Source: Melanocharis versteri
Lineage: Eukaryota; Chordata; Aves; Passeriformes; Melanocharitidae
Direction of reading: 5' to 3'
Length of the DNA stretch: 64,000 bases
Assembly (NCBI GenBank): GCA_013397845.1
Contig: VZTG01001555.1
Span: forward strand, 1,304,787 to 1,368,786
Below are positions 12,701 through 27,700 of the stretch, in pieces (position 1 is the first letter of the stretch; each line of letters begins with the position of its first letter). Both the position numbers and the translations under genes were made by a program. The notes beneath the pieces are model-generated. The model saw only the letters and a list, made by a program, of their open reading frames with translations, was not told where the DNA came from and made no database searches.

Positions 12701-15700
12701 GCCTTTTGACTGGTGATCACTCCAGAATACGGGTTTATGGTGAATACTCCATCAACATTGCCATCTTTAACCTCATAAACTAACGTGGACTGACTGATTG
12801 CAGAGAGAGAAATGACAGAAGTACCAATATCCACATTTTCATTAACCTCTGCTTGGTATTCCTTTAGAGTGAACTTCGGGTGGGAGTTATCTGCCATGGT
12901 CACAGATATCCGCACAATCGCTGTTGCAGACAGCGCTGGAGAACCTTGATCAGTCACTTTGACTGACAAAACAAACTGTCCCATTGTGGTTAAGTCTGGC
13001 TCCTTGAGTAATGTAATGATGCCTAGAACTGGTTCAATCTTGAATGTGTTTCCCGTGTTTCCTAAAACACAAATATTGGAATGAGATTAGAAATGAAATA
13101 TGACTCACTTGATGATAACTTAAACCAGGAGCAACAAGCTGCATTTTTAAAGGCAGTTACTAAAAAAAAAAACACAACAAAAAAACCCCCAATGCAAAAG
13201 TATTCTAAAGGCCCTTCCAGCCTTTCTTTCTGCTAATCAGAGAGCTCAGTAGATGGTGTAGGTATTCAAAGCATCAGAAATTCAGGTGCTGCTACCCCTA
13301 TCTTGATTCTGAGTACCAGCATCTGAGCAAGAACTGCATGTACATTACTCCCACTGAAGTAAGGAAAAGCATCCCTAAATTACAGAAATTAGTCAAATAC
13401 ATGTACACCTAAGGCAAAGGAATGAGATCAGAGGCTAACAAGCCAATTACATGACTAATGAATAACAACTCAGGCTTCTAATTGAACGGGATATTAAGAA
13501 ACCATACAGGAGATTATAGTAGTTCAAGACTCAAAGGACTGAATATAAAAAGGTTAAAGTGGCATTTAGAAAAAATAAAACAGAGCAAATAGCATAGAAA
13601 AGAGATTCAAGTGTCTTGTGGCACAAAGGTTTATCATACAATCTCTGAGGAGGATGAATCCAGATGAATGAGATTTAGCAGAAAATGTCATGAAATGCCT
13701 GTTACAACATGAAAGCACGGATATCACTGACTGCATAAAGGTGAAAACAGTGAGTTTGGATCAGAGAACTTTTGGGGGGCCTTTATTTCTTTCTGGTCTT
13801 CTTGCCAATCTTTTCTTCAGCAAGACAGATTTAAAACTTTCTATATGTATTCTTACCCTGTAATTAGAGATTGCCTTTAATCAGCAATTTATATTCTCCT
13901 GTTTTATTGAGTGCTTGCTTAATGTATAGGATGCTGCATATGTATATAGCACATATAAGCATACAGACGCTTTTTCTGAATTTTATTCTAAATGCAAACA
14001 GCATATACTAAGTTACAGTGATTTCAATCACTATAACATGTTCCCTCTACTGCAATTCACACCTTGAAATGCAGAACTGCTTCCAATCTACAGCATCCAT
14101 CCAAGGCTTGGAATGATAAATGAGATTTTTTTTTCTTTTAATAGTGATTGTTACAGGTGCTGTGCACAGAGCAATAAATGTGTAAGTTGTAGCTGGAACG
14201 CCAAATACATGGAATCCTAAATGAAGTGAGGTAATGTGAACTATTTCTAAGATATGATTCGCTATCTGTTGTAAATTCTGTTATAAATTCTGGAAGCTAA
14301 TTTAAGCTACATACTACTCTATGTAGTTCAATACTGGTAGGGGCTTTCTATTTATATCCTTCCGTTCAGATCAGTAAAGTTTACTAGCTAAACCAAAAAT
14401 TGTGCTATTCATCTAGGAGCTGAGATTCTTCCAGAGGTACAAATTCTCATAAAAATCACGGTATCTGTCACATTTACAGACACTACAAATGCTACTGAAG
14501 TTATTTTGTCAGTGCTTGCTAATACAAATAATTTTGAGTCACTGACTGCCTCCTGCAAGGCCAGAGCTGGTTCTTCTCCTTCAGGAATTTCTTATGAAAT
14601 TACACAAAAACTACTTTCTTTACCAATTGCTCTCTTCAGAGCAACGTAAGATGAGGTGAGTAATTCCCCTGAATCAAAGGGCTGTGTACAATCTGAATTC
14701 TGCAGTTAAAATCAATATCCTCAACTGCACATTTTATGGACCATAGGAACTACAGCAGCAGAATACTGAATTTTGATGCATCTGAGATTGGGACATCTGT
14801 GGATAATGAAACTGGAGGAGTGTGAGGCTTACAGTAAATGAAATTTGAGGTCTGACATTGCAGAGAGAGCTCATGATGAAACAGAAACTGGCTGTAATGA
14901 AAAAGAGACTCTCTAGAAATCATCTAATAGCTAAAGCATCTTTTCTAATCATAGTATTTTTCTGTCTGCATCATGCATGATTCTCTTACCAGTGTAATAG
15001 GAACCACACTCCTAAGATGTCAGGATGCTCTTTACATTGTGGTGGCACCTCTATATGATTGGGAGCCCTTAACAGTAATAAGGTGCCAAGAAAAAGCTGG
15101 GAACAGTCTTGAAAAACATTGCCCCAGGAATCTGATCTCGTCTGCTCAGAGTTTGTTCCATAAGGCACAGTGTTGTCCTGTCTGGGCACGTGTAAGATTG
15201 CCCCTAATCTAAGTTAAAGGCGATTGGAGAATACTGAGAAATAACTGCTAAGACCTAACACAGTGTATAAGGGAAATATTTGGAGTGCTAACATCTTCCT
15301 CACTCTAAGTTCAACACTTTCAGCTGCAAAAGACTTCACCTCCTGGTTTGCTGAAGGCAATCTCCTTCCACAGAGCATACAGGATAATGACAGAAAAAAG
15401 GTTCCTTGGGTCTTCTTTAAACTTCAGGTTATATCATCTTAATTTCAGGTGTGAGCTTGAATTATATGAAGCTAAATCAGTATGAGATGGTGTAGATATT
15501 CTTATTTCATTACTTATTTGTCATTTAGCCTGTTCCTAATTGACATAAGCTATCCTAGCCAGTAACAAGTCTTTATAATAACATAGGGATAAATAATGAT
15601 CCAGTAGGATCAGAGCCAAATTCTGGGAAAGGCTTGTGATCTGCCTAATATGGGGACAATCTGAAGTACCTGTGACTTCTTTTTACGTCAATATAAGTCT

Positions 15701-18700
15701 CAAGTTTTGCTACTATTACAGTGGAAAAATTCATAATATGAATAAAACCCCTTAAGTAGAAATGAAACATTACAAAATTCAAAGGTTATAAATTTCTAAT
15801 TATTTCTCTCTTTTCCCAGGCACCCCTCTTATATATCTGTCAACGGTTTATCTCAAAGATAATTCTTAACTTCAGATTCATGTGACCCAGAGAAACTTAC
15901 ATTCACTTGCATGTGTGTCAGAGATAATGCAAATGTTTTAGTACTGTGCTGTTGCACCAGTAGAAGAATGCTTTTGCTGGTACAGATTGTGTGCTGAATG
16001 TAAATATCCAGAGTTTAACAGCAAAAGCCATTTTCATCTGGTATCATCATGCCCTCCTTTAGTTTCAAGAGACCTTGTGCCATTAAAATGCTGTGGCAGA
16101 AGTTTTAGCATAGCCCTGTTCTTAGTCTCTGTGCTCCTCTGGTCCGAATACTGGCAAAGATTTCAGGACATACCAGCTGTTGTGGCATCTTTTTATGGAG
16201 GATTCTCCGTGCACTAGTCTGAAACCAGAACCCTGAAAACAAGTCACTGGCTGCAGTTTTGAATAACTATCTTCTGTGATGGCTTTGACACAATGACTTA
16301 GAGGTAGCAGGCTCTGTAGCCATCTGGTGAATATGAATCAGTCACAGAACAACAGAATGGTTGGGCTTGAAAGGGACCACTGGAGGGCATCTGGTCCAGC
16401 CTCCCTGCTAAAGCAGGTTCACCTACAGGAAGTTGCACATGATCCCGTGGGGTTTCGAATGTCTCCAGAAAAGGAGACTCCATATCCCCTCTTGGGCAAC
16501 CTGTTCCAGAATGAGTTTGTTCTGATGGGTTTTGAGTATAGTATCTTCAAAGTAAAATTAACCCCCTGCCCCCCAACAAAACAACAAGAAGGTGCCTCCT
16601 TTGCCCATCTGTACAGGAGAAAGTAGACCAAAGAAGCTGAACTGTGTGTCAAGACCACCATCACATCACTGTTCTGTGTCTCGTATGATCCATGATACTT
16701 CATTTTTGGCCTAACCTGCTTCAATAGTATAGATAAGCTCTGCATTTTCTCCTTTGTCTTTGTCCAAAGCCGTGACCTGCAACACTGCTGATCCAACTGC
16801 TGCTGATTCAAACACTGAGGCTTCGTACAACGGGCTGGTGAAGTAGGGACTGTGGTCATTGGAGTCTTCCACATTTATGATGACTCTGGCCAGGTTTCTT
16901 CTGTAAGGGAATTCTTGATCTCGGACCTATCGAACAAGTGCATAACACACAATTTGACAGTCGTCTAGTAAAACTTCGCAAATATTACTCATCTGAGTGT
17001 GAATACTACTTTCAGTTCTATTTAATGCAAAGTAATAAAACAAATCCATTAGTCCTAAAAAAGAGTGTGAAATACATTCACACACAGGATGGCAGATAGT
17101 AAAACCAAAGGAACAGGAAAGAGCTTAATGACTTTTTTTTCACTTGTGAAAGAATACATTGCAACTAACCATCATGTCATGAATTTTGGAAGTGGCAAAC
17201 ACATGAGATATTAAAATTGGGTTGAGGTTTGCAAGAAATACTTTTGGTTTTTTTAGTACTTGCAGAATGGTCATGCCTTTAACTTGCCATTGCCTGCTTT
17301 ACAGGATATGGGCATGTCAGTCTAGTGCTTGTAACTACGAGTGAACTACTTCATGATTATATATGTAGATAATGATACCAACAGTAAACACAGTAGAAAT
17401 TACCTTATGAAGTGCTGGTAACTGCCAACAGAAGTGTAAGTTACCACACCTGTCTCAACCCCATACAAAATTCCTCAGCACTGCTTCACCGATAATCCTG
17501 CCACCACCATCCCCGAAAGTCTGGTTCTTCTTAAACAGAGGAAAAGACCAATTGTATCAGGTGGAGCTCAAAGCCAAGCACCAGGGAACTACCTCTGTCA
17601 GCCATGTGCTCCTGTGATTCCGTTTATAGCTATTTCTTAGTCTGCCTGCCAAAGGACTTGCAACATTTTACTCTGCAAGCAGAGACCACACTCAGCTGCT
17701 GCTTGCTGCATCTCACAGCAGCTTTCTGCTTCCTAGGGTGCCTGGGCAAAGATGCCCCTGTACCTAACACATCATGAGTAGAAGGCCTCTGCTGCAGAAG
17801 TCTTAAGTGGTTCAAGAAAACAGTGGACTGCAACATTTAAACTAACACAGGTTTTTTTTGGTTTTTTTTTTAATTAAAAAAAATTATATCCGTGATGTAC
17901 AATCTCCGCTTGAAAACAGATTTATGTTCTGCAGCTTAGGCACACCAAGCAAAAATTGGTAATTAACTTTTTTCTGCATACCCAAAGATTTGGAAACGTA
18001 GATAAAAGAAAGCTATTTTGTATATCAACAGTTTATGTACTGAAGTAAGTTCATAGAAGTAAGCTATAAATGAGGCTTGTATTGAGAAAGGCTGTAGCAT
18101 TCTCCATGGCAAGAAAGCAGTCATCTCCCTGTGAATAACTTCTCAAATAACTTTCAGCCTCAGTTCAGAAACTCCGAAAATTACCTTGAGGGAGAGGACC
18201 AGATGCCAAGAGATTAAATAATTTCCTGCTTGCTCTCCCTTGAGATAGCGAATCATATCACATTCCATACAATGAATTCACAATAAAGTTTCCCAAAAAG
18301 CCAAAATAAAAACTGTGAAATAAATACACAGCAGGGCAGGCAAGATTAAATTAGCGGCTACTTCTTGCACTGAGTCCTTCGCTCACGTGAAGACTACTCC
18401 ATGTATGTTTCTGAAGCAGCCACGACTGTGTCCTGACCCAAGGGAAGGAATATTGCATTCTTACCATGACATTAAGGATGTGCTTGTCTTGAGCTTCGTG
18501 GTCCAATCTCTCAGCCGTATAGAGAACCCCAGTGTTGGGATCAATTCTGAATTTTCTCATGCTGACTGTATCGATGCTGCTGTGAATAGTGTAGCTCAGC
18601 TTATGCTTTTCATCTCTGTCTATAGCTTCAATTTGTAGAATTTCAGTATCAGGGAGGATGTCCTCTGAAATGGTGACATCGTAACTTGGCTGAGAGAATT

Positions 18701-21700
18701 CTGGGCCATTATCATTGTTATCCAACACTTTGATAAGAACCTACAGTTAATAAAGAAAATTTCAAAGTTATTGAAGTCTAGTCAGACTACTGAATAAGCA
18801 CCTAGAGAAATGCAATTTACTTTGAATGGCTGAAGATGTTATGCTGCTGCATGGTGGGACTGAGAGACATTATTTAATATTAAATGCTTACTTTTCAGAT
18901 CAAAAGAAATAGAAAGGATTTGACTTCGGAAGTAAAACGTTCCTAACTGTAAGACCTACTTAGAGCCCGATAAAGAAGCCCATATTTTCAGTATCTGTAT
19001 ATTGGAAAATATTTCTACAATGGTCATAAGGAAAGGTTTTTTCCTTCCTTGTAACTGCTTTGGTTACAAGAGACTTCTAGAGCTATTATGTAATTTCCTT
19101 TCCCCTTCACTATTAATAAGGCTATAAAAGAACCCTTTTCATGGTGCTTAAATCTGCTTTTTATACAATCATGATTCAGCTGAATCCTGTGTTTTCTGCC
19201 CAGTACATTGCACTGGAGATTCCTGGCAATGTCAAATTGTGACAGCAGTGGAGACTTCAAGCTGCTCTGACACCTCGGATTGATTTTACACCACTTGAGG
19301 CAGGCGCAGGAGACACAACCTCACCACCACACAAGCCCACCCCACACAGATCAATACATACCACCAAGGACAGGTGATCTCAAGGCACTGGTGACAGAGA
19401 AGGATTTTTTTTTTTTGCGACATCCTTGCTCTTCCTTTGCCAGTGATGGCTGTCTTTATTGCCAACTAATTCACTTTCCCCTCTATCACCTATTTGCCAT
19501 CGTTCTGTTGAATTTATGAATGGTAGGAGGCTAAAAATGTGAATGAATGCTGCATTCTTTGCTTCAAATCTGTCTTTAAAACCTCAGTACTGATCCTTAA
19601 GGAAACTTGGAGAGGGGAAAACCAGCCAGGGTGCTGCTCTTGCTGCCCATTACACCCATTTCGCAAGCTGACCCTGATAACTAATAAGAATCACTATTTT
19701 CCAAGCTTTGCCTTTCACAAGTTACGTTATGCATGTGTCACTCTGATGACATTTTGTGGGTTTTGCCATTGGAGAAGCCACTCCCTGGGGAAAATGTGCT
19801 TTCCAAACTTTGTATGTCATAGATTAGTGTGGGCAGTGTGGCAGCAAAACCCTCGACAAACTGTGTAATACTGAAAGCTGAAATCTGAAGAGCTGACTCT
19901 TTTTCAGTGCTAGAAACAAAAAAGTATCTTTTGCAGAATATGCCTATGAAAGCACACATCTAATTTTACAGTAAGTAAAAGGAACAATCTTTTTATTCAA
20001 AGGCTTTGAAATAAGAAATAGTCCAATGAATGACCTGGGAAAGGCCATGCACAGGACTCTTTGGTCAGACTAGGAGACTTGACCCGTCACTCATTATATT
20101 TTCTTTGTTGCTTTGAAAACTACTTGGCTCTTTTTGAAGCAAGTATTTTATTATTTTGCTTGATCAAGCCCTGTTCACCCATACTTTCTTAACAGAAGAA
20201 AAATACAGCTATACTTTAACTGCAATATTGCACAAACAGATGTTGGCCTCAGAGAGAAATGAAACTTTAGATTTCCATGATACATGGAAGGGTTTGCAGA
20301 ATACATTACCAGAAGGAACATGAGCAGTTGTAAGAAGCAGTTGTAATGAACTAGCCTGGGAACTGTTCAAAAGACAGCTGAAATAAAATGCTCTGTAAGT
20401 TAAATGGCATAAGACTTGCATTCCATACAATTTAATTTTCACCAGATTATGGCACACCAGAGTGAAGCAGGGTGAAGCCAATATTAAGTTATGCTTCAGT
20501 CTTGGACAGAGAGCAATAAAATTGAAGGGAGATACACATTGCTGGGACTATAATAATGATGAAGAGTTACTTAGCTTTTTATATTTTTATTGTTGCTGTA
20601 ATATATCAAAACATGTTTCTGATCTGAGGAAAAAAACCCCAAACCTATGTCTTAAAAATATGTGAAGAAACTAGTTGTAACATATGAAAGAAAGCCTGAG
20701 GAGAAGATTAAAGACTTGAACTCTAATCCAATGGGACAAAAAACCAGGGTTGAACCACTTTTTTAGTGTAAGGAAGTGATAGAGAAGCAATAGGAGTTGG
20801 GGATAATCAGTGGTCAGTACTTAGAGATACCTTCTTGAGCAATTTTGATATTCTCAGTCCTTGACAGGTACCACTGTAACATGACTGGATTATTTTACTG
20901 CTGTACTGTTAACACAGATAATCTATTTTTCTTTTAATTCATGGCTGAAAGCTTTGTCATGTTTCATTTTAGACAGTCCAACAGAGAAGCAGAAACTTTT
21001 CAAATAGATTGAAAACACCAAGAGTGTTTGACTCTGCTGATGCTAGTACAGCACAGCCTATCTTGAACAAGTAAGTTTCCATGTGAGGGACAGGCCTGTA
21101 TCTGAATTTATTTTTAAAATTGGTGTGTGCAAGCTGAAGCTGTTCTGGAAGACAAAAAAAAATAAATGTACAGAAGCACACCAATGTGTCTTAAAAATAC
21201 TGCTACAGAAGTGACATGCTACTTGGTTTGCATGCTATATAATCATCCCAGAGCAGGGATCCACTTCCTATAGTATCTAATTTATTTTGGGATCACTGGG
21301 GAACTGAGAAAGCAAAAGAGGGCATAAAGGTTTATCCATCCCAAAGCTTGCGCTATGACTGTCCTACCCATGGCTCCATGATTTTTGCCTTCACTAGACT
21401 GCACAAACTAAACAGGGTGGGACTGGATCAGCATCAGAGACCACAGGTAACCTGTGAGACTGTGGAAATTACAGCATGGATTCACAGAGCAGCATTTCTT
21501 CCCACTGAAAAAGGTGGAAGGTTTTGCCCTGACACACATACAGACAAGATCGTGCTTGGGGAGTGCGAGGCATGGAAAGGGGAAAAGATTAAAAAAACTG
21601 AGGCCCTCATTCACTGTGATCATCAAACTTACAGGGAGCTATGCACTTAAAATTGCTTTGATCATTGCCAGAAAAAACCTTATTTTTCCTTTTTTTTCTT

Positions 21701-24700
21701 TTCTCTCTTTCACTTCACATCTACTGTAAAACGGATCAAGTGCCTGTTTAAGTGGCAGGCATCTTCCTCCCTAGAGACGACAGTATTTTAATGATTTGTC
21801 AAGTGATCCACATTGAAATACACATTATTTATTACATACTTTGCACTTCAACAGCCACTTCCATCTGGAGATGGAAGGCGGTGGGTTAGAGATGCTAATG
21901 AATAAAGAAGTCATTATTGATTCACAATTTATTCTATTTAAGCAGTTAAGAGTATTTCTAATTTTTGTCAGCTGTCCCTCAAAATCCCCGAGAGTCAAAT
22001 GTAATTTTAACATTTCTCTCCTTTAATAGAGGGGGGTGTATTTTCCTTGCAACAAAAGAAAGTTAGGTTATATATGGGAATACTGATTATACAGAGCTCT
22101 GTTAAATCTATAAATGGAAATCTTTAATGTTCTTCAAAATTGAGCTATCTTGGGAGTTACTTGAAACAAAACCAGGTAAAAGAAAATGGAGTTTAAATCC
22201 CATTTTAAACAGGCATTAGTCCCTCAGTTCTTACATTTTTGAGGAGCAAGTGACTATTATCCTCGTATTTCGCCCAGGAAAACAATGCCTTGCAGCACAG
22301 TTACCAAAACCATGGGTGAAGTGTAGTGGTAAAGCTGGGGAAGGTGTTTTAAGTTTATTTCTGACCACACCTCTTTTATTAGGTCACCTTAAAATGCCAT
22401 CCTTTCTATGCAGATTTCCTGCTCCTGCAGGACAACTTCTAGTAAGAAGTGACTTAAAAAGAGGGCCCTTTTTCTTCAAGAAAGGAAAATGTGACACTGA
22501 CATGAACTCCAGGCTCATAGAAAACCTGATCCTACAAACATAAATGAAGTTGGGTAAACTGAGTGCCACCAGATATGAGGAAAGCTTCTCAAATTCATTT
22601 AATGGCTGCCAACTTTAGGCATAAAATCTTGGTACTACTGGCAGATTTCCCATTGACTTCAAAAGGGTCAGCAAAAGGGTCCCTGAAGTCTTATGCTTTA
22701 ACCAGCTTGTAGCACATCTTTCACCTCAAATCAAGTGTTACACTATTGAAGTGACTCAAAGGCTCCCAGTGTCTGTGTAATTTAATATTTTCTACATATT
22801 TATTTCCAAATGGAAGATATGGCAAGAATGAGCTGTGTGGCATAAATATCCTTTATTACTGCGTAAGTGCCTGGGATGTTAAGCTGTGACAATACCCATT
22901 GTGTAGAATCAAAGCCGGGCTTTAAAAGTTTCCCAACACAACTCCAAAAGGTGACAAATGGAAATGTTTACTATTTGTTGGCTGCTAAGCAGGGATTCCT
23001 CTTTGCTGAGGACTGTTCAAGATTACTGACTGAACTACTTTTCATTGACAAACATTAGCTGCAAGTCTTTTTTCCACGCTCATAAAGCAAACATGCAGCA
23101 AACCAGTCTCTGCCTGGTTCTTCTTGAAAGCCCCTATCTTTTCCAGCGCATTGTGGGCTTCAGAAAGGCAGGCTTGCCTCCTTCTGCGTCCATTGTGCAG
23201 AGCCTAATTTATAGTCTGAACAAGCGCTTCGCTATAAAAGATTTGCTTCTCCCTGCTCACTTCCTATTTCCCACAGTTAAAGCAAGTTTCAAATAAAGGA
23301 ATCACGGGCCTCCAAGATTACAAATTAGGCAAAGTAACACTCAGAGCATTAGCAAAGACTTTGTACTCAAAATGGTAAGCGAAAGGCCTAGAGAAATACA
23401 ATCAAATCAGAGCAGGACAAAACCTAATGCAGGAAGTCCCTCCAAAGCTGTTTTTAATGTTGCCCATAACAAATACCTTCGGTTTAGGCACAGACGTATT
23501 TGAGTGAAAACTGGGTAAATGCCAGCAGCTGCTTTACAGACATTTGAAGCTGGAAGGATCTGCCTGGCTAATTGCTTGGTCTGGGCACAGTGTTGTAGTA
23601 CAACCTATTAAGTGCCTGAATTATTTAAACTCAGGTTACACTTCTGTACAGGTTTTGAGACCTACTTTGATTTAATACTGCTTTCAATAGTGTTACCACA
23701 TAACTTTATTTTCTACTTCCTGACAAGTTTTTCTTTCCTCAAAACTCCAACCTTAACATAAAAATTCAGTTTCCCTACCAACCTCAGTGGCCAGTTATTT
23801 ATACTTTACTGTGTTCTTTGTGCTGTGTTAAAATAGAAGAAAAAATCTTTGCTTCACAGTCAAGGCAGTGCTGCAACTGCTGGATGTGACAGAAAAAAAA
23901 AATCAAGGACTGGATTGGTTACAGTTTGGAGGAAATGTTCAACAGAGCAAAAGCGAAAAATTGAATTTAATCCCCATGTCTCTTTTTATGCCCTAGAAGA
24001 ATCCACAGCCCACAACTGCTTCTGGCAGGCTCTAATGTCTTATCTATATTTTGGCCATGGTCGTCTAAGAAGAGCTTTTCACCATTCATTTTAAAGAACC
24101 ACCCTCACTCAGGGTGACTGATCAGCTCCTCTTAAGAAAACGTTGTAAAGAAAAGGTGATCTCTGAAAGGTGAGACAGAAACTCAGAGTTAAAAGTCTCT
24201 CCCCAGCACAAGAATAAATGGAAGTCCAAAACATTTTGCAAGGAGAGACAGAAAGGGGCAATGAGCAGTAACAACTTCTGTCTGCTCTTCCAGTCTCGTT
24301 GGCTCCAGCAGAAGGTATCATAAGCGAATGTGTATTGATCTGCAAAACCTTTTCAGAGAGAATTGCATGTTACCCTCTGAGCCCCCAATCTACTGGGAAA
24401 AAGGTGGTTTTGCCACCTATTGTGAAACAGAGGTGCTTTTTGCCTCCTAGCTTGGAAGCAACAGCCTTCATGCTCTAACATATCTTTTCTATAGCAGTTA
24501 GGATGATGAGAAAGAAAGAGAAGGTAGGAAAATAAGCAAGGACTAAAACCATCTTTTTCACATAGTAACATCACTCAAGAGGCTGTTCTTAGAAAAATGT
24601 ATTTATCTGCTAGGACAACATTCTCAATAAAAGTGAAACATTATAATAACTTAAATGATAGTTCAGTGATTTCCCCCTTGTACTCTGCTTCTGTGGGTAT

Positions 24701-27700
24701 TTTAGTGAAACTCAAGAGTTTGCACTACAAATAAGTAAATAAATGTTATTCTATTCCTCTGTTGTGCTCGTATGTAAAAGATTTGAGCTGTTCAGTAAAA
24801 AAAAGGGGTTTGGGATAAACCTGACTCATGACCAGAACTTCTAATGTCGCCCGGTCAGAATTATTCAAAATTGTGGCAGGAGTAGGCATTTAGATGCCAT
24901 TACAATGATTCCTTGCTGGGAGAAACCTCTCTCTGCTCAAGCAAGGGCACAAGACCCTTTTGCAGCCCAAAGAGAGGTGATGGCTGTGGCAAGGAGCAGA
25001 ATCACTGCACAGAGCTGCTGTCCCAGCTCTCTCCCCAGCACATGGGATACAGAAGCCCCGATCCCTCTGCAAGGCCAGCAGCTCTCCTGGCAGCTGCAGG
25101 AGTTGTGTTTCGTGGGAATTTAGAGCAAACGTATGCCTTCAGCCTTTAATAAATGACTGCGTGGCCTCAAGCAATGACAGATAAAAGAAAGGGAAAAAAA
25201 TAAAGTCTCTCCCTGGCTAAGTCATCCTTAGAAGTTAATCACCATCCTAGAAGTTAATCACCATGACTGAAGTTTTATACCCACGCTTCAAATATATAAA
25301 TCAAACAAGTCAACATTTCTTCGTATTTTGCCCTCTCCATCCCTTCCCATCCCAACTGGTGCTTGGATGGCTCAGGCTTAGGTGGATGGACAGCATGGTG
25401 AGTGGCAGTGGCTCAGCAAGTCCTGGCACTTTGGTTCTCACTTTGGAGACTGTATTTCTTTTGGAAACCTTGATCATGCCCAAAACAAGTTGCCTTTTGG
25501 TTATACAGAAGGTTCGTAACTTTTTTTTTTGTTAATACTCCTTATGTTTTTTTAATCTCTTTTCACAACAGTGAACCATTATTATAACAGATGCAACTTT
25601 TAAATCAAAATTTGATTTTCTTCCTCTCATGGTACAGTAATGAACCGTGTGCACAGCAAGGCATGAAGGAAGTGAACAGTTCATCGGAGTTCAAGGCACG
25701 CAGGAACATTGCTGAAGAAACTTCACCAAGTCCATGCCAGGGATCATGTTACCCAAACAAAAATCTTTGGCATTTTTATGCCGTATTTTACCACCTCCAA
25801 CTGTATAATAGACAAAAGGCCAGGAAGAGATAAAGGAAAACAGCTGGGGTGGAATAAAAAGTAAGAGTGTTCCATTGCGCATGGTGATCATCAGCTGTTT
25901 CATAATAAACCATCATACTTTGAGGGGGGATTGATATTATTTTATTGTTATTCAAGGGGAAGTATTTATAAAACAGCTTTCTACCTGCTTCATCTTCTAC
26001 CATAACTTCCTGCAACTACAGCTAAAAATTCAGGTGGTACTGTGTACATGGAACAAAATACTTACAATGTTGTTTTATCAAAACTGAGAATAAGGCCACT
26101 GAAAATTACCAGTAAATGACCTATTCTATGACATTTTTAATTAAACCTATCAGTTTTACATTTTATTATTTAATATTTTTCTAAAAGGAAATTAAGATGA
26201 GGAGGGTAGCCAAAGGCTCCAAAGTACAGCCAAAAATACAACAGGAAAGTTTTGCAAAATGGAGCAATAAATAGGCAGGCCATAATTCTGGCAGTTTTCA
26301 GATAACGATCACTTTTGAAATCTCTGTTGTGCAGACCAAAAGAAACACATGCTTGGATGCCCTGGCCACCATTAAATAATTAAACAGTACCCACACAGAG
26401 AGAAGGTGGTGGAGGAAGGAAGGGTCTGTACCCACCAGTAATTATTAATGCTATACTACTGCAATCTGAAACTATCCTACATTCCTAAATGGGTCACATC
26501 ACTGTTAAAAAGAATGCTCGGGCTTCTTTTAGAATGCAACAGCTTTACTGAAATATGTTTTTACCATATGTTTTAATTAAAAATGTAGGGGTTTCATCCA
26601 ACTAGGTTTTGAGGACTGTTATATGGGTCAATTTATTAAATCAAAAGCAGCAGAAACAATAAACACAATATCCATGAGAACAGAAATTACTTTAATCCAG
26701 CATTTTTGAAATTCCCTAAGCTTTTTAATATTTTTTTTGGCTGAAATGTTTGCAAGAAAGAAAAAAGGTCACATTAGGCATTCAACACCATCTGAAATGT
26801 GGACTAAGAGTGTAGCCAAGATTAAAAAACACAGCGCAACAAAAAGCTACTCAAGAGTTGAAGAAAATGCCTTATGGAAAGGAAACATAAAGAGGTCAGT
26901 CATTCTCCTTTGCTTGTCTACCGGAAGACTGGGAGGTGATTTGAGTATTATGAGTAAGTGCCTTCCTGAGGAGAAAATAGTGGTTTTTAAAGAGTTCCTT
27001 AATTGAGCAGAGAAAGGCATAACAGGGAACATGGGCCAGATATAATCAAGCTTAAAGTAAGGAATGTTTTTAGCAGAGATGCAATTAATTCTGAAACTAA
27101 CAGGGAAAACAGTGGATTTCCTACCACCTAACTTACTATCAACTCATGTTTTCTTACCAAGGGTGGATTATTGGGAGAAATTATCAGACATTTTAGGGCT
27201 GGTTATAAACAGGAATTCAGACTGAGAAAGCACTCAATGATTTAACAATTTCTTAGGAAAGCTGGTGCTGTGGCTCAGTGAATACAGATTTACATCCAAA
27301 GCATTCGAGCAAAAAGGCAAGGTACAACAGAAGCATCTGCGTGTGCATGCATATATGTAAACATAAAAAATGTTCAGGCCTTCCTTCTGCATTATAAAGA
27401 AGCAAATAACATCACAAACCTATTTTTTTCATTTACACTTGGGGAGTAACTCAGATGTAGAATTTCAGGCCCCAAGTAATCCATAGCACACAACTCCACC
27501 TCATATCAAAGGATTTTGCTGTTTGAAGTCTTCCTCGTGTCACCCAGACCTCAGAGTCCCTGTCCCTGTGCCATGACCCAATTCCAGGCTGGTTCCCACC
27601 GAACAGATACCCAGGCTCTGCGTCAGGGTCTCTCCTATAAGGATGTGTCAGAGGCAGTACTGCCCCACCCCCTTCACGTTTACCTAACCCAACTTTTAAT

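Noticed and set aside
13204..13232. Possible second CR1 fragment (AAAGGCCCTTCCAGCC)
   Set aside because: Only about 15-20 bases resemble CR1 and no extension is visible on either side.
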